DNA from: an uncultured Bacteroidales bacterium
GTDB taxonomy: Bacteria; Bacteroidota; Bacteroidia; Bacteroidales; Muribaculaceae
Assembly: GCA_947175245.1 (NCBI GenBank)
Contig: CAMWLW010000002.1
Coordinates: 17,462-81,461, forward strand
Direction of reading: 5' to 3'
Length of the DNA stretch: 64,000 bases
Below the pieces are notes generated by a model, which was given only the letters and a program-made list of their open reading frames with translations, was not told the origin of the DNA and searched no databases. Of the stretch, positions 42,603 through 51,345 are shown piece by piece (the first letter of the stretch is position 1; the number at the start of each line of letters is the position of its first letter). Position numbers and translations under genes: made by a program.

Positions 42603-43012
42603 AGGGGCGAGAGATAGGGCCCGAATGCCTCGTTTAGTTCGTCGCCACGCGACACGCGGCCTTCATGTAAGACCACTACCGTAATGAGCGCTTTGACTAC
42701 CGGGGTGCCGTCGGGTTTGTATATATCCTGTTTGAAAATGTACCGCGGGCCGCGGCGTGAAATGTTGAGGCAGCTCACCATCGTCTCGCCCAGGGTGAGC
42801 GGGGTGAGGTAGTCGACCTCGGCGCGCGACAGCACGGGGTCATAACCACGTTCGTGCATGGCGCGGAACGAGTAGCCTATCGAGTCGCAGAACTCGTGGC
42901 GTGTATGTTCAAGGTAGTGCAGGTAGCGCGCGTTGTTGACGATGCCCTGCACGTCAACCTCATAGTCTCTTACCTTGATAGTGGTAGTAAATGTATAGTT
43001 GTCGGTATTCAT
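42599..43012 (-). CDS. Acyl-CoA thioesterase (hot-dog fold)
   Basis: A 137-residue 4-hydroxybenzoyl-CoA-thioesterase-type protein. The family signature around the active site is clear: RDYEVDVQGIVNNARYLHYL followed by EHTRHEFCD. It hydrolyses a short acyl-CoA; the YbgC-like group is a fair guess. ATG 43012 is chosen over 43036 because it gives the usual short N-terminus before the first strand. Overlaps dprA by 4 bp. Confidence 0.85.
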   Translation of the reverse strand: MNTDNYTFTTTIKVRDYEVDVQGIVNNARYLHYLEHTRHEFCDSIGYSFRAMHERGYDPVLSRAEVDYLTPLTLGETMVSCLNISRRGPRYIFKQDIYKPDGTPVVKALITVVVLHEGRVSRGDELNEAFGPYLSPL

Positions 43013-43028
43013 GACGTCAAATATCCAA

Positions 43029-44537
43029 TTATTCAATTACCTCCCAGTGACCACCTTTGTTGGGACCAATGTGTCGTAATTTACCCTCTCTTACAAGAGT
43101 CCCGAGCCGGCGCTGTACACTACTTTTAGAAATCTCAAGTAATTCGCTTAACCGATCCATTGAGATTAAGGGATTCTCTTTGACTACACTTAAAATATAA
43201 ACTTGATCTTCGACTTTTCTAGTCGGTTTTGTATCGGTTTTCTGGTCGGTTTTGTATCGGTTTTGGTTCGGTTTTGTATCGGTTTTGGTTCGGTTTGGTT
43301 TGGTGTTATATTGGTTTTCAGGCTGTTCTTGTGCTGTTTGTGGTTCTATTTCCTGGTCGATTTTGTATCGGTTTTGTATCGGTTTTCTGGTTGGTTTTGT
43401 ATCGGTTTTCTGGTCTCCTCTGATTGATATGAAAATTTCTCGTGGGATAATAGCTGTGACGCCTCCTTGTTCCATAAAGAACTTCGGGCGCTTAAGGTTG
43501 GCATTATCAAACGCACTCATAATTTTCTCATAGCCGCGACCCCATGCCTCAATGAATCCGGCGCGGTAGAATACTTGTGCTATCTTCGGGTTGCGCGGCT
43601 TTGATGTATGCTTGTTCATTAAGGTTTCAACAGTAAAGTCTTCAGGTAAGGCGCCCTCGTTCCATAGGCGTATGTGGTCATCATAGATGCTCATTTGGTT
43701 CCATGTGCCGCTTTGCAATTTGTGAACGATACTGTTGAAGATGATTTCTCGAAGTGCGTCTTCAGGGATTTCCAACGGTTCTTTGCGTTGTAGACCCTCA
43801 TAATGTATGGGGCGGATAAGATGCTTGCTACTTAACACTTGAATTATCTTATCGGTCATTTGTATCAGATTTCCTTCGATTTGGTCTTGACTCAATAAAT
43901 CTGCGTCATCGACTCCAAACCGACCAATCTTGAAACTTGAGGTGACAAATCGGCGCTGAGGATATTTGCCGAACAGCAGTACGGCACCGTTTGTAGGTAC
44001 GCCATCCCTAATGAGTCCTAAATTTGACAGTACCTCTTCTTTCGACGATTTACGTGATTCGGGATCCATACGTCCCTCATCTATGGCGTGATCCATGAAA
44101 TATTCAATCGCATCGTCGTCTATATCGTCCAATGTCAGGCCGTCACACGGGATGTCCTCCCAGTTCAGTCCCATCTTCTTTAAAAGGAACTGATGGAGAG
44201 CAGCACCGCGAAACTCCTGTTTGGTCGCGCCGCAACGATAGTAATACACCCCTCGATAAGAGATGGGCATTCCTGATGGCTCAATGACAATCTCAATTAC
44301 ATCCTTGCCATCCATTATGAGGTGGTTGGTTTCGGGAAATACACCGGTTAGATTAATGATTTTGTTAGGTATGTCTTCCATCAGTTCGTGCAGTTTGGTG
44401 ACGCCTGCGACACTCATGTCATCATCAATGCCGATGTAAATCTTTCCGCCTTGGGCATTGGCAAAGCCCGATACCCATTTTAGGTACTCGTCTTTCCAGA
44501 TGCGTTTGTATTCTATATTTTGGCCTTCGAGGTTCAT
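43029..44537 (-). CDS. AlbA_2 (Schlafen-type) putative transcriptional regulator, second copy
   Basis: A 502-residue protein with the same plan as the one at 10900. Residues about 1-130 are an AlbA_2 domain (WVSGFANAQGGKIYIGIDDD), then come an ATPase-like middle (EIIFNSIVHK, WNEGALPEDF) and a Lys/Thr/Gln-rich repeat linker at about 375-445. A winged helix ends GPNKGGHWEVIE. The two proteins share this C-terminal phrase but differ in linker. GC content is low for the region. It lies 16 bp before the thioesterase gene, so it may head that operon. Confidence 0.75.
   Translation of the reverse strand: MNLEGQNIEYKRIWKDEYLKWVSGFANAQGGKIYIGIDDDMSVAGVTKLHELMEDIPNKIINLTGVFPETNHLIMDGKDVIEIVIEPSGMPISYRGVYYYRCGATKQEFRGAALHQFLLKKMGLNWEDIPCDGLTLDDIDDDAIEYFMDHAIDEGRMDPESRKSSKEEVLSNLGLIRDGVPTNGAVLLFGKYPQRRFVTSSFKIGRFGVDDADLLSQDQIEGNLIQMTDKIIQVLSSKHLIRPIHYEGLQRKEPLEIPEDALREIIFNSIVHKLQSGTWNQMSIYDDHIRLWNEGALPEDFTVETLMNKHTSKPRNPKIAQVFYRAGFIEAWGRGYEKIMSAFDNANLKRPKFFMEQGGVTAIIPREIFISIRGDQKTDTKPTRKPIQNRYKIDQEIEPQTAQEQPENQYNTKPNRTKTDTKPNQNRYKTDQKTDTKPTRKVEDQVYILSVVKENPLISMDRLSELLEISKSSVQRRLGTLVREGKLRHIGPNKGGHWEVIE
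43214..43420. repeat. Imperfect tandem repeats in the second AlbA_2 gene
   Basis: TTTTGTATCGGTTTT-type units occur six times with variable spacers on the plus strand. On the coding strand they give recurring NRYKTD, DTKPT and TRK phrases. They form a basic, low-complexity linker between the ATPase-like part and the winged helix. Confidence 0.85.
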
Positions 44538-44665
44538 ATCACAAAATTAACTAAAAAAATTCATATTCAAAAGAATGGGATACACCATCATTGAAGTGAT
44601 GGATGAAAATGGGTGTAGATGTTACATTTAACAAAAAATAACAATTGTTCATAGTATAAAATTCG

Positions 44666-44673
44666 TATCTTCG
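44666..44673 (+). promoter_or_regulatory. Promoter -7 box of the two-component operon
   Basis: TATCTTCG, one mismatch to the -7 consensus, with TTG about 18 bases upstream, slightly short spacing. It is 49 bases before the response regulator ATG. Confidence 0.45.
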
Positions 44674-44722
44674 CGTGAAATCCTAAAGCAAAATAAGTTA
44701 AGAATCTAAACCAATACATGAC

Positions 44723-45430
44723 ATGAGCGTAAGAATATTAGTAGTTGATGACGAAGAGTCTATTTGCGAAATTCTTAAATACAATCTCGAGAAAGACGGC
44801 TATGAGGTCGATACCGCCTATAGCGCCGAGGAGGCACTGACACTTGACATATCGGCTTATTCGCTGCTTATAGTAGACATCATGATGGATAAGCTAAGTG
44901 GCTTTGATTTACTGCGTAAGATTAAGAACAGCGCCGCTACTCAGAAGATTCCCGTGATGTTCTGCTCGGCTTTGTCTGAAGAAGACGACATCGTCATGGG
45001 CCTTAACAAAGGCAGTGATGACTATATTACAAAGCCCTTTAATATTAATGTAGTGCTGGCCCGAGTACGTACGGTTTTGCGCCGCGCACACGTCTCAGAC
45101 ACCATCTCACATCAGATCGACAAAGGCCATTACGAGCCCGACATCACTTTCAAAACGCTCAGAATTAATCGCAACGAGAAACAATGTTACATTGGCGGTG
45201 AGCCCGTGGCACTGACTCGTAATGAATTTGACATACTGTTGTTCTTCCTCGAACACCGCAATCGCATCCATTCCCGCGAAGAAATACTGAAGAATGTATG
45301 GCCCAATGAGGTCGTGACAAACCGTGCGGTTGATGTTAACATCGCACGTCTGCGCCGCAAGCTCGGCGAGTACGGTTCGCACATTACAACACGTCTGGGA
45401 TTCGGTTATGGTTTTAAAGAGGAAGTTTAA
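44723..45430 (+). CDS. OmpR-family response regulator
   Basis: A 235-residue regulator: receiver domain with Asp9-Asp10, phospho-acceptor Asp52 in IVDIMMDKLSG and Lys in YITKPFN, then a winged helix with LTRNEFDILLFFLEH and VDVNIARLRRKL, ending TRLGFGYGF. It overlaps the sensor kinase gene by 23 bp, so kinase translation is coupled. Targets unknown. Length and layout fit the PhoB/OmpR group. Confidence 0.92.
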   Translation: MSVRILVVDDEESICEILKYNLEKDGYEVDTAYSAEEALTLDISAYSLLIVDIMMDKLSGFDLLRKIKNSAATQKIPVMFCSALSEEDDIVMGLNKGSDDYITKPFNINVVLARVRTVLRRAHVSDTISHQIDKGHYEPDITFKTLRINRNEKQCYIGGEPVALTRNEFDILLFFLEHRNRIHSREEILKNVWPNEVVTNRAVDVNIARLRRKLGEYGSHITTRLGFGYGFKEEV

Positions 45431-46883
45431 CCTGCAGTCGCGGATATTCATTCCGCTCGTCACCATCCTCTGGATAGTGATTATCGCGCTTGGCGTGGTC
45501 ATGTACCGTCATGACGTCGCTACCCGCAAGGAGATGTACATCGGTCAGCTTGAGTCGTTCAACAACGTGCTGTTGCGCACCTACAACGACCAGCAGAAGG
45601 TGGCCGACTATCTCGACTTTATCGAAGCCTACTTTACCGGCACTCCGCTTGACGACGTGCTCATCGGTGTGTACGACGCCAAGACAGGTAAGTATATTGA
45701 CGGCAAAGGCTTTGAATTCAAGCCGCCGACACTTGTCGATCAGGATCATGACGGAGTTATCAACGGCGCCGACCTCGAGACACTCATAGTCGACTCGATC
45801 GGTTATAAGCCCAACGATGCGTTCCTGTACAAGTCGACCTACTCTCACGACTCGACCCTTATTGTACGCACGATCATGCCGTCAAACGTGTCGATATCGC
45901 GTGCCGTGTCGACCGATATGTTCCTGTGGGTGATTATTTTCGGCGTGTTGGTGTGCATCACGGTGATATCTTACCTTATGACACGTCACATCACCCGCAA
46001 CGTCAGGCTGTTGCGCGACTTTGTTGAACGTGCTGCCAATGACCGTGACTTCGTCACATACGACAAGTTCCCCGACGACGAGCTCGGCGACATATCGCGT
46101 AAGGTAATTCACATCTATAACGCACGCAGCGCAGCCGTGGCTGCCCGCGAGCACGAACACAACATGGCCCTCCACGCCATCGAGGAGCGTGCCAAGCTCA
46201 AACGTCAGCTCACCAACAATATCTCACACGAGCTCAAGACGCCCGTAGGTATTGTCAAAGGCTACATCGACACGGTTATCGACGAGAAGGATATGGACGA
46301 GAATGCACGCCGTCACTTCCTTGTCAAGGCTCAGGCCCAGGTGAACCGCCTGTGTGACCTGCTCAATGACCTCTCGACAATGACGCGCCTTGAAGAGTCG
46401 AGCTCGCAGGTCAAGATCGAACCGCTTAACTTCAGCGAGCTGGTTGCCTCGACAATCGAAGATGCCGAGGCGAGCGGTATCACCGGCGACATGCGCCTCA
46501 ACATGGTATTGCCACTCGACTGTATGGTGATGGGTAACAAGGCTCTGCTGGCCGGCATGCTTCACAACCTTATCAAGAACGCCGTGTTCTATTCTCACGG
46601 CACCGAAATGGTAATCAAGTGTGTCGATGTCAGCGACCATTACTACTCGTTTGTGTTCTATGACGATGGTGTCGGCGTTCCGCCTGAGAGTGTATCACAC
46701 CTGTTTGAGCGATTCTACAGGGTTGATACCGGCCGTTCGCGCCGCAACGGCGGTACAGGCCTCGGCCTGCCTATCGTGAAGAGCACCGTCGTTGCAATGG
46801 GCGGTACAATCACAGTCAGCAACCGTCCCGCCGGCGGCCTGCAGTTCACATTCACATTGCCCCGACCTAAGGATAATCAATGA
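45408..46883 (+). CDS. Membrane sensor histidine kinase
   Basis: A 491-residue kinase with helices at about 13-33 and 170-190 around a periplasmic sensor of 135 residues. A HAMP region follows (ITRNVRLLRDFVE onward), then HisKA with His274 in ISHELKTPV and an ATPase domain (LIKNAVFYS, DDGVGVP, GGTGLGLPIV). The frame is open further upstream, but ATG 45408 is the first that avoids reading deep into the regulator gene and gives a basic start before the first helix. Ends with a 4-bp overlap onto apbE. Confidence 0.92.
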   Translation: MVLKRKFNLQSRIFIPLVTILWIVIIALGVVMYRHDVATRKEMYIGQLESFNNVLLRTYNDQQKVADYLDFIEAYFTGTPLDDVLIGVYDAKTGKYIDGKGFEFKPPTLVDQDHDGVINGADLETLIVDSIGYKPNDAFLYKSTYSHDSTLIVRTIMPSNVSISRAVSTDMFLWVIIFGVLVCITVISYLMTRHITRNVRLLRDFVERAANDRDFVTYDKFPDDELGDISRKVIHIYNARSAAVAAREHEHNMALHAIEERAKLKRQLTNNISHELKTPVGIVKGYIDTVIDEKDMDENARRHFLVKAQAQVNRLCDLLNDLSTMTRLEESSSQVKIEPLNFSELVASTIEDAEASGITGDMRLNMVLPLDCMVMGNKALLAGMLHNLIKNAVFYSHGTEMVIKCVDVSDHYYSFVFYDDGVGVPPESVSHLFERFYRVDTGRSRRNGGTGLGLPIVKSTVVAMGGTITVSNRPAGGLQFTFTLPRPKDNQ

Positions 46884-47878
46884 TTGCAAGATACTATAAA
46901 GTGGTAGCCCCGATGGCTCTGATGCTTTCGGGGCTATTTTCGTGCAGCGAGTCGCCCGGCGAGGTCTGCATTGACGGCGCGGTGTGGAACACCACCTACT
47001 CGATAAAATATCAGGGCGACGCATCGCTGGTCGACTCGGTTCATGTCATCATGCGCGATGTCGAGCTGTCGCTGTCACCGTTCAATCGCGAGTCGTTGAT
47101 ATCGGCTGTAAATTCCAACAGGTCGCAGGCTGTCGACAGCAATATCAGGAATGTGTTCAATATCTCGCAACGTGTCAACGTGCTGTCATGCGGGGCTTTT
47201 GACCCCACACTGTCACCGCTCATCAACCTGTGGGGTTTCGGTTTTGGTGACCAAAAATCAACAAGCCCCGATGACGCCGTGATTGATAGCGTATTGGCTA
47301 CTGTGGGGATTGCCGACTGTCATATAGTCGGCGACTCGATAGTCAAGAAGCATCCCGACACGACGTTCAACTTCAGCGCCGTCACCAAGGGCTATGGCTG
47401 TGACATGATCGCGGCGATGTTCAGGCGCAACGGTGTCGGCAACTACCTCATCGAGATTGGCGGCGAGATAGCTCTGAACGGTCACAACCGGCGCGGCAAG
47501 CCGTGGCGGGTGATGATAGACGCGCCAGTCGACAGCGTGGCCGGGCACCGCGGATTGCTGACGATTGAGCCGGGGCAGGGTGGTGTGGCTACCTCGGGCA
47601 ACTACCGCAATTACCGCGATATGCCCGACGGACGGCGTATAGGTCACACCATCAGTGCCGTGACAGGCCGCCCGGTAGTGACGAACACGCTCAGTGCCAC
47701 TGTGATTGCACCCGACTGTGCCACCGCCGACGCGCTGGCTACAGCCTGCATGGCGATGCACCCCGACAGCGCCGTCTCAATGATACGCGCTCTCCCCGCC
47801 ACCGAGCTGATACTCGTCACGCTCGATGCCGACGACTGTTACAAGGTCATGATGACCGACGACCGATATATTTTATAG
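46880..47878 (+). CDS. apbE: FAD:protein FMN transferase ApbE
   Basis: A 332-residue exported lipoprotein-like enzyme (hydrophobic start ending GLFSC) that attaches FMN covalently to Thr in target proteins such as NqrB/C and RnfG. Motifs include VNVLSCGAFDPTLSPLINLWGF, the GYGCDMIA segment, IEIGGEIALNG and a GHTISAVTG region with metal-binding Asp/Thr. Its ATG overlaps the sensor kinase stop by 4 bp, an unusual partner. No target flavoprotein is encoded nearby. Confidence 0.93.
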   Translation: MIARYYKVVAPMALMLSGLFSCSESPGEVCIDGAVWNTTYSIKYQGDASLVDSVHVIMRDVELSLSPFNRESLISAVNSNRSQAVDSNIRNVFNISQRVNVLSCGAFDPTLSPLINLWGFGFGDQKSTSPDDAVIDSVLATVGIADCHIVGDSIVKKHPDTTFNFSAVTKGYGCDMIAAMFRRNGVGNYLIEIGGEIALNGHNRRGKPWRVMIDAPVDSVAGHRGLLTIEPGQGGVATSGNYRNYRDMPDGRRIGHTISAVTGRPVVTNTLSATVIAPDCATADALATACMAMHPDSAVSMIRALPATELILVTLDADDCYKVMMTDDRYIL

Positions 47879-47909
47879 CCCGACGGCTGTGAATTTCGGC
47901 AATTTGTAT

Positions 47910-47917
47910 TAAATTTG
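47910..47917 (+). promoter_or_regulatory. Promoter -7 box of the epimerase gene
   Basis: TAAATTTG, 30 bases before the epimerase ATG, a full match to the -7 consensus. A clear -33 box is lacking. Confidence 0.45.
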
Positions 47918-47947
47918 CATTAGAAACGTAAGAAACCAATCAGACTC

Positions 47948-48982
47948 ATGAAAATTCTTGTGACCGGCGCTGCCGGTTTTATAGGATCGGCCGTCGCCGA
48001 GAGCCTCGCCGGGCGAGGTGACGTGGTAGTGGGTGTTGACAACATCAACAGCTACTATGACGTGAGGCTGAAGTATGCGCGCCTGCGTCGCGGCGGTTTT
48101 GTATGTGACGCCACCGTGGGTATTGAGCCAGGCGCGATGTTGGTTTCCGAGCGTTTTCCCGATTATAGTTTCATCAGGCTGGATATTGCCGACAAGGCTG
48201 CTGTCGACCGCCTCTTTGCCGACGGCCACTTTGACACCGTTGTCAACCTTGCCGCCCAGGCAGGCGTGCGCCACTCAATCACGGCCCCATACGACTATCT
48301 GCAAAGCAACATCCTGGGCTTCCTCAACATCCTTGAGGGTTGCCGCAATAACGGTGTGGAGCATCTTGTGTTCGCATCGTCGAGCTCGGTCTACGGTCTC
48401 AACGGCCGTACACCCTACAACGAGGCCGACCGGGTCGATACCCCTGTGAGCCTGTATGCCGCGTCAAAGAAAAGCGACGAGCTGATGGCCCACGCCTACA
48501 GCAAGCTCTACGGTTTCTCGACTACCGGGCTGCGTTTCTTCACCGTCTATGGCCCCTGGGGGCGCCCCGACATGTCGCCGGTGCTTTTCACCAGGGCTAT
48601 ACTGGCCGGCGAGCCTATCAAGGTGTTCAACCACGGCGACATGCTACGCGATTTCACCTACATCGACGATATTGTCAAATGCACCGTAGCTGTTATCGAT
48701 AACCGTCCGCCTGTCAATGACAACGGCGTCGCCTACAACATATATAACATTGGCGGGTCAAACATGGTGCGTCTCACCGATTTTATCAAGGAAATTGAGG
48801 CTGCATGTGGTCGCGAGGCCGAGAAGATATATCTGCCTATGCAGCCCGGTGATGTGTATTGTACAATGGCCGATACGACGCGGCTTGAAGCTCTGACCGG
48901 TATGAAGCCGCGTGTCGCTCTCAGCGAGGGTGTGCGTCTATTTGTCGACTGGTATAAATCAGACCTCAATCCTATCAGGTAA
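47948..48982 (+). CDS. NAD-dependent sugar epimerase (UDP-glucuronate 4-epimerase-like)
   Basis: A 344-residue extended SDR with the GAAGFIGSAVAE nucleotide site (about 7-18), the catalytic Ser-Ser-Ser in ASSSSVYG and YAASKKS Tyr-Lys. The GVDNINSYYDVRLKYARL phrase is typical of UDP-glucuronate/galacturonate 4-epimerases feeding surface polysaccharides. The substrate is inferred. It is followed 7 bp later by a glycosyltransferase, with which it likely forms an operon. Confidence 0.88.
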   Translation: MKILVTGAAGFIGSAVAESLAGRGDVVVGVDNINSYYDVRLKYARLRRGGFVCDATVGIEPGAMLVSERFPDYSFIRLDIADKAAVDRLFADGHFDTVVNLAAQAGVRHSITAPYDYLQSNILGFLNILEGCRNNGVEHLVFASSSSVYGLNGRTPYNEADRVDTPVSLYAASKKSDELMAHAYSKLYGFSTTGLRFFTVYGPWGRPDMSPVLFTRAILAGEPIKVFNHGDMLRDFTYIDDIVKCTVAVIDNRPPVNDNGVAYNIYNIGGSNMVRLTDFIKEIEAACGREAEKIYLPMQPGDVYCTMADTTRLEALTGMKPRVALSEGVRLFVDWYKSDLNPIR

Positions 48983-48989
48983 ACCACTA

Positions 48990-50240
48990 ATGAAAATTGC
49001 GCTCGTAAATTACCGATATTTTATCTCGGGAGGCCCCGAGAGATATTATTTTAATATCAAGGAGGTTCTTGAACGCCACGGACATGAGGTGGTGCCGTTC
49101 TCGGTGAAGAGTTCAAAGAATTTTGATACCCCTTACGACAAATATTTTCTCGAGTCGGTCGACGACAGTGAGTATTTTGCCAAGACCCGTAAGAATGTAT
49201 CGACGGTGCTGAAGTCGTTCACCCGCATGTTCTACTCGTTTGAGGCCAAGCGCAAATTCACCTCGCTGCTGCGTGACACCTGCCCCGACCTGGTGTATAT
49301 CATGCAGTATCACAACAAGATATCACCGTCGATAATAGATGCCGCGCGCAGCATGGGGATACCGGTTGTACATCGTATAAGTGACTTCCAGTATATGTGC
49401 CCGAACGCGCTGTTCTACAACGAGCGCACGGGTGTGTGTGAGGACTGCCTCAAGGGTAAGCGCCTGAGTTGTGTGCGCAACAGGTGTGTGATGAACTCGA
49501 CCGTCTACTCGGCCATCAAGGCCGGCGCCAAGGCGCTGCATGACGCTATGGGGGTCACGCGCCGTGTCGATGCCTTTGTGGTGCCGTCGTCGTTCACAAT
49601 GTCCAAGCTCAACGAGTATGGCATCGATGCGACCCGGCTGAATCACATACCAACGTTCTTCAATCTGCGTCCGTACGACGCGTCGGCCATTAGCTATGAG
49701 CCGTTTTTTCTGTATGTGGGGCGTGTGGAACGTCAGAAAGGATTGCAGACTCTTGTCGACGCAGTCAAGGGAACACGTCACCGCCTGAAGATAATAGGCT
49801 TCTCGAACGATGGCTATGACCTTGAGCTGAAAAAGTCGCTCACCGAGGCCGGTGGCAACATCGAGTTCCTTGGCCGAATGTCGTTTGACGAGATTGTGCC
49901 CTACCTGCAGTCGTGCCGGTGTACCGTCGTGCCGTCAGAGTGGTATGACAATTTCCCGAATGCTATTCTTGAGAGTTTCGCTTATCGCAAGGCCGTGATT
50001 GCAACTGATTTCGGCTCGTTGCCCGAACTCGTGGAGAATGATGTGACCGGTCTGACATTCAAGTACCGTGACGTGGCCGACCTGAGACGTTGTCTTGACT
50101 TCATGGCCGATAACGAGTCTGCTGCCCGTGCTATGGGCGAGCGCGCGTTTGAATTGATACAAAGCCGATATTCGCCCGAGGTTCATTATGCCTCACTGAT
50201 GAAGCTGTTTGACAGTCTCGCCGATAAAAAGAAAAATTGA
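48990..50240 (+). CDS. Glycosyltransferase family 4 protein
   Basis: A 416-residue GT-B enzyme. Near the middle is the Cys-rich insertion CPNALFYNERTGVCEDCLKG and a further Cys pair, found in a subgroup of exopolysaccharide transferases. The C-terminal donor half has YVGRVERQKGLQTLV and a PSEWYDNFPNAILESFA segment with the conserved acidic-x7-Glu pattern. It starts at ATG 48990, 7 bp after the epimerase stop; the longer frame lies in the epimerase gene. Sugar and acceptor unknown. It ends at the same base where a convergent glycosyltransferase ends. Confidence 0.87.
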   Translation: MKIALVNYRYFISGGPERYYFNIKEVLERHGHEVVPFSVKSSKNFDTPYDKYFLESVDDSEYFAKTRKNVSTVLKSFTRMFYSFEAKRKFTSLLRDTCPDLVYIMQYHNKISPSIIDAARSMGIPVVHRISDFQYMCPNALFYNERTGVCEDCLKGKRLSCVRNRCVMNSTVYSAIKAGAKALHDAMGVTRRVDAFVVPSSFTMSKLNEYGIDATRLNHIPTFFNLRPYDASAISYEPFFLYVGRVERQKGLQTLVDAVKGTRHRLKIIGFSNDGYDLELKKSLTEAGGNIEFLGRMSFDEIVPYLQSCRCTVVPSEWYDNFPNAILESFAYRKAVIATDFGSLPELVENDVTGLTFKYRDVADLRRCLDFMADNESAARAMGERAFELIQSRYSPEVHYASLMKLFDSLADKKKN

Positions 50241-51332
50241 TTAGAGTGAACGGTACACGTCGGCTACCTGAGCCGCAATCGTGTCCCACGAGTAGCGCGA
50301 CAGGTCATACTGCCGCGGTGTTGCTGTTGCGCCTGCCGACAGTTTGGCGTCGATAGCCGTTTTGAGCGAGTCGATATCGCCCGTCCTGAAGAAGTCGGTC
50401 GGCTCAAGTTCGTCAATTGTGTTGGCCGGGATGTCTCTCACGATAACGTCGAGATTGTAGCTCATGGCCTCGAGCAGTGCTATTGGCAAGCCCTCGTGGT
50501 AGGAAGGCAGCACGAAAAGCGCGGCGTGTGACATGAGTTGATTGAGCCGCTCGCCCTTGATAAAACCCGTGAGCACCGTGCCGGCCTCGCGGGCCTGCTT
50601 TTTGAGTGAGGCCGAGTATTCATCCTCATGGTCGGCATCGCCGGCAATGACGAGTCGGTAGCCGAGCGATGCGGCCGACGATAGGCCGAAGGCCGTGATT
50701 AGATCGTGAAATCCCTTCTCGGCCACGAAGCGTCCGAGCGCGACGATATATCGTCCCGGTGTCAGGCCGAGTGATGCGATATAGTCGGTGTCGGTTGACT
50801 TGGTCGGGGTATTCACGCCGTTGAAAATCAGTGATGCGTCACGTCGGTTGTACTTACGTTTTATTATGTCGTTGATGACGTTTGAGATGACTATGACGCG
50901 GCTGGCGTTCCTGACACCCCAACGTTCGCCTGTCTTGAGGACGGTTTTTGCCATGCGTCCCCACTTCTTGCGGTCATAGTCGGGGCCGTGATGGGTCATC
51001 ACGACCTTGAGACCGAGCAACCGCGCGAGCGGTATGACTATAGAGGGGCCGACGGCGTGACAATGCACGGCATCGACGCCGAGGCGGCGTGCCTTGATGA
51101 CAGCGAGCGTGGTGTGGATGATGGCCTCGAGCGATTTTTTGCGCGGAGCGTAGATGTCGATCAGTCTGACACCCTTATATTCTTTGAGCGTGTCGTTGAC
51201 ATAGCATGAGCGGCGCATCAGGGTGATGTCAAATCCCATGGCGGCGAGGCGCGGATATAGCTCCTCACAATGGGTCTCGACGCCTCCCTGTATGTCGGGG
51301 ATGCCACGCGTGCCTATGACAGCGATTTTCAT
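50241..51332 (-). CDS. Glycosyltransferase family 4 protein (rhamnosyl/glucosyl-type)
   Basis: A 363-residue GT-B enzyme with the start KIAVIGTRGIPDIQGGVETH seen in the DUF1972-type rhamnosyltransferase group. The donor half carries ALGRFVAEKGFHDLI and LPSYHEGLPIALLEAM (ExxxxxxxE pattern). Sugar and acceptor unknown. It abuts the convergent transferase with no gap and lies 13 bp downstream of the radical SAM gene in the same direction, so both are probably co-transcribed. Confidence 0.87.
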   Translation of the reverse strand: MKIAVIGTRGIPDIQGGVETHCEELYPRLAAMGFDITLMRRSCYVNDTLKEYKGVRLIDIYAPRKKSLEAIIHTTLAVIKARRLGVDAVHCHAVGPSIVIPLARLLGLKVVMTHHGPDYDRKKWGRMAKTVLKTGERWGVRNASRVIVISNVINDIIKRKYNRRDASLIFNGVNTPTKSTDTDYIASLGLTPGRYIVALGRFVAEKGFHDLITAFGLSSAASLGYRLVIAGDADHEDEYSASLKKQAREAGTVLTGFIKGERLNQLMSHAALFVLPSYHEGLPIALLEAMSYNLDVIVRDIPANTIDELEPTDFFRTGDIDSLKTAIDAKLSAGATATPRQYDLSRYSWDTIAAQVADVYRSL

Positions 51333-51345
51333 TAACGTGGATCGG

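Noticed and set aside
43203..43533. Plus-strand frames rich in Phe, Gly and Val
   Set aside because: Products of reading the repeat linker of the AlbA_2 gene in reverse; low complexity.
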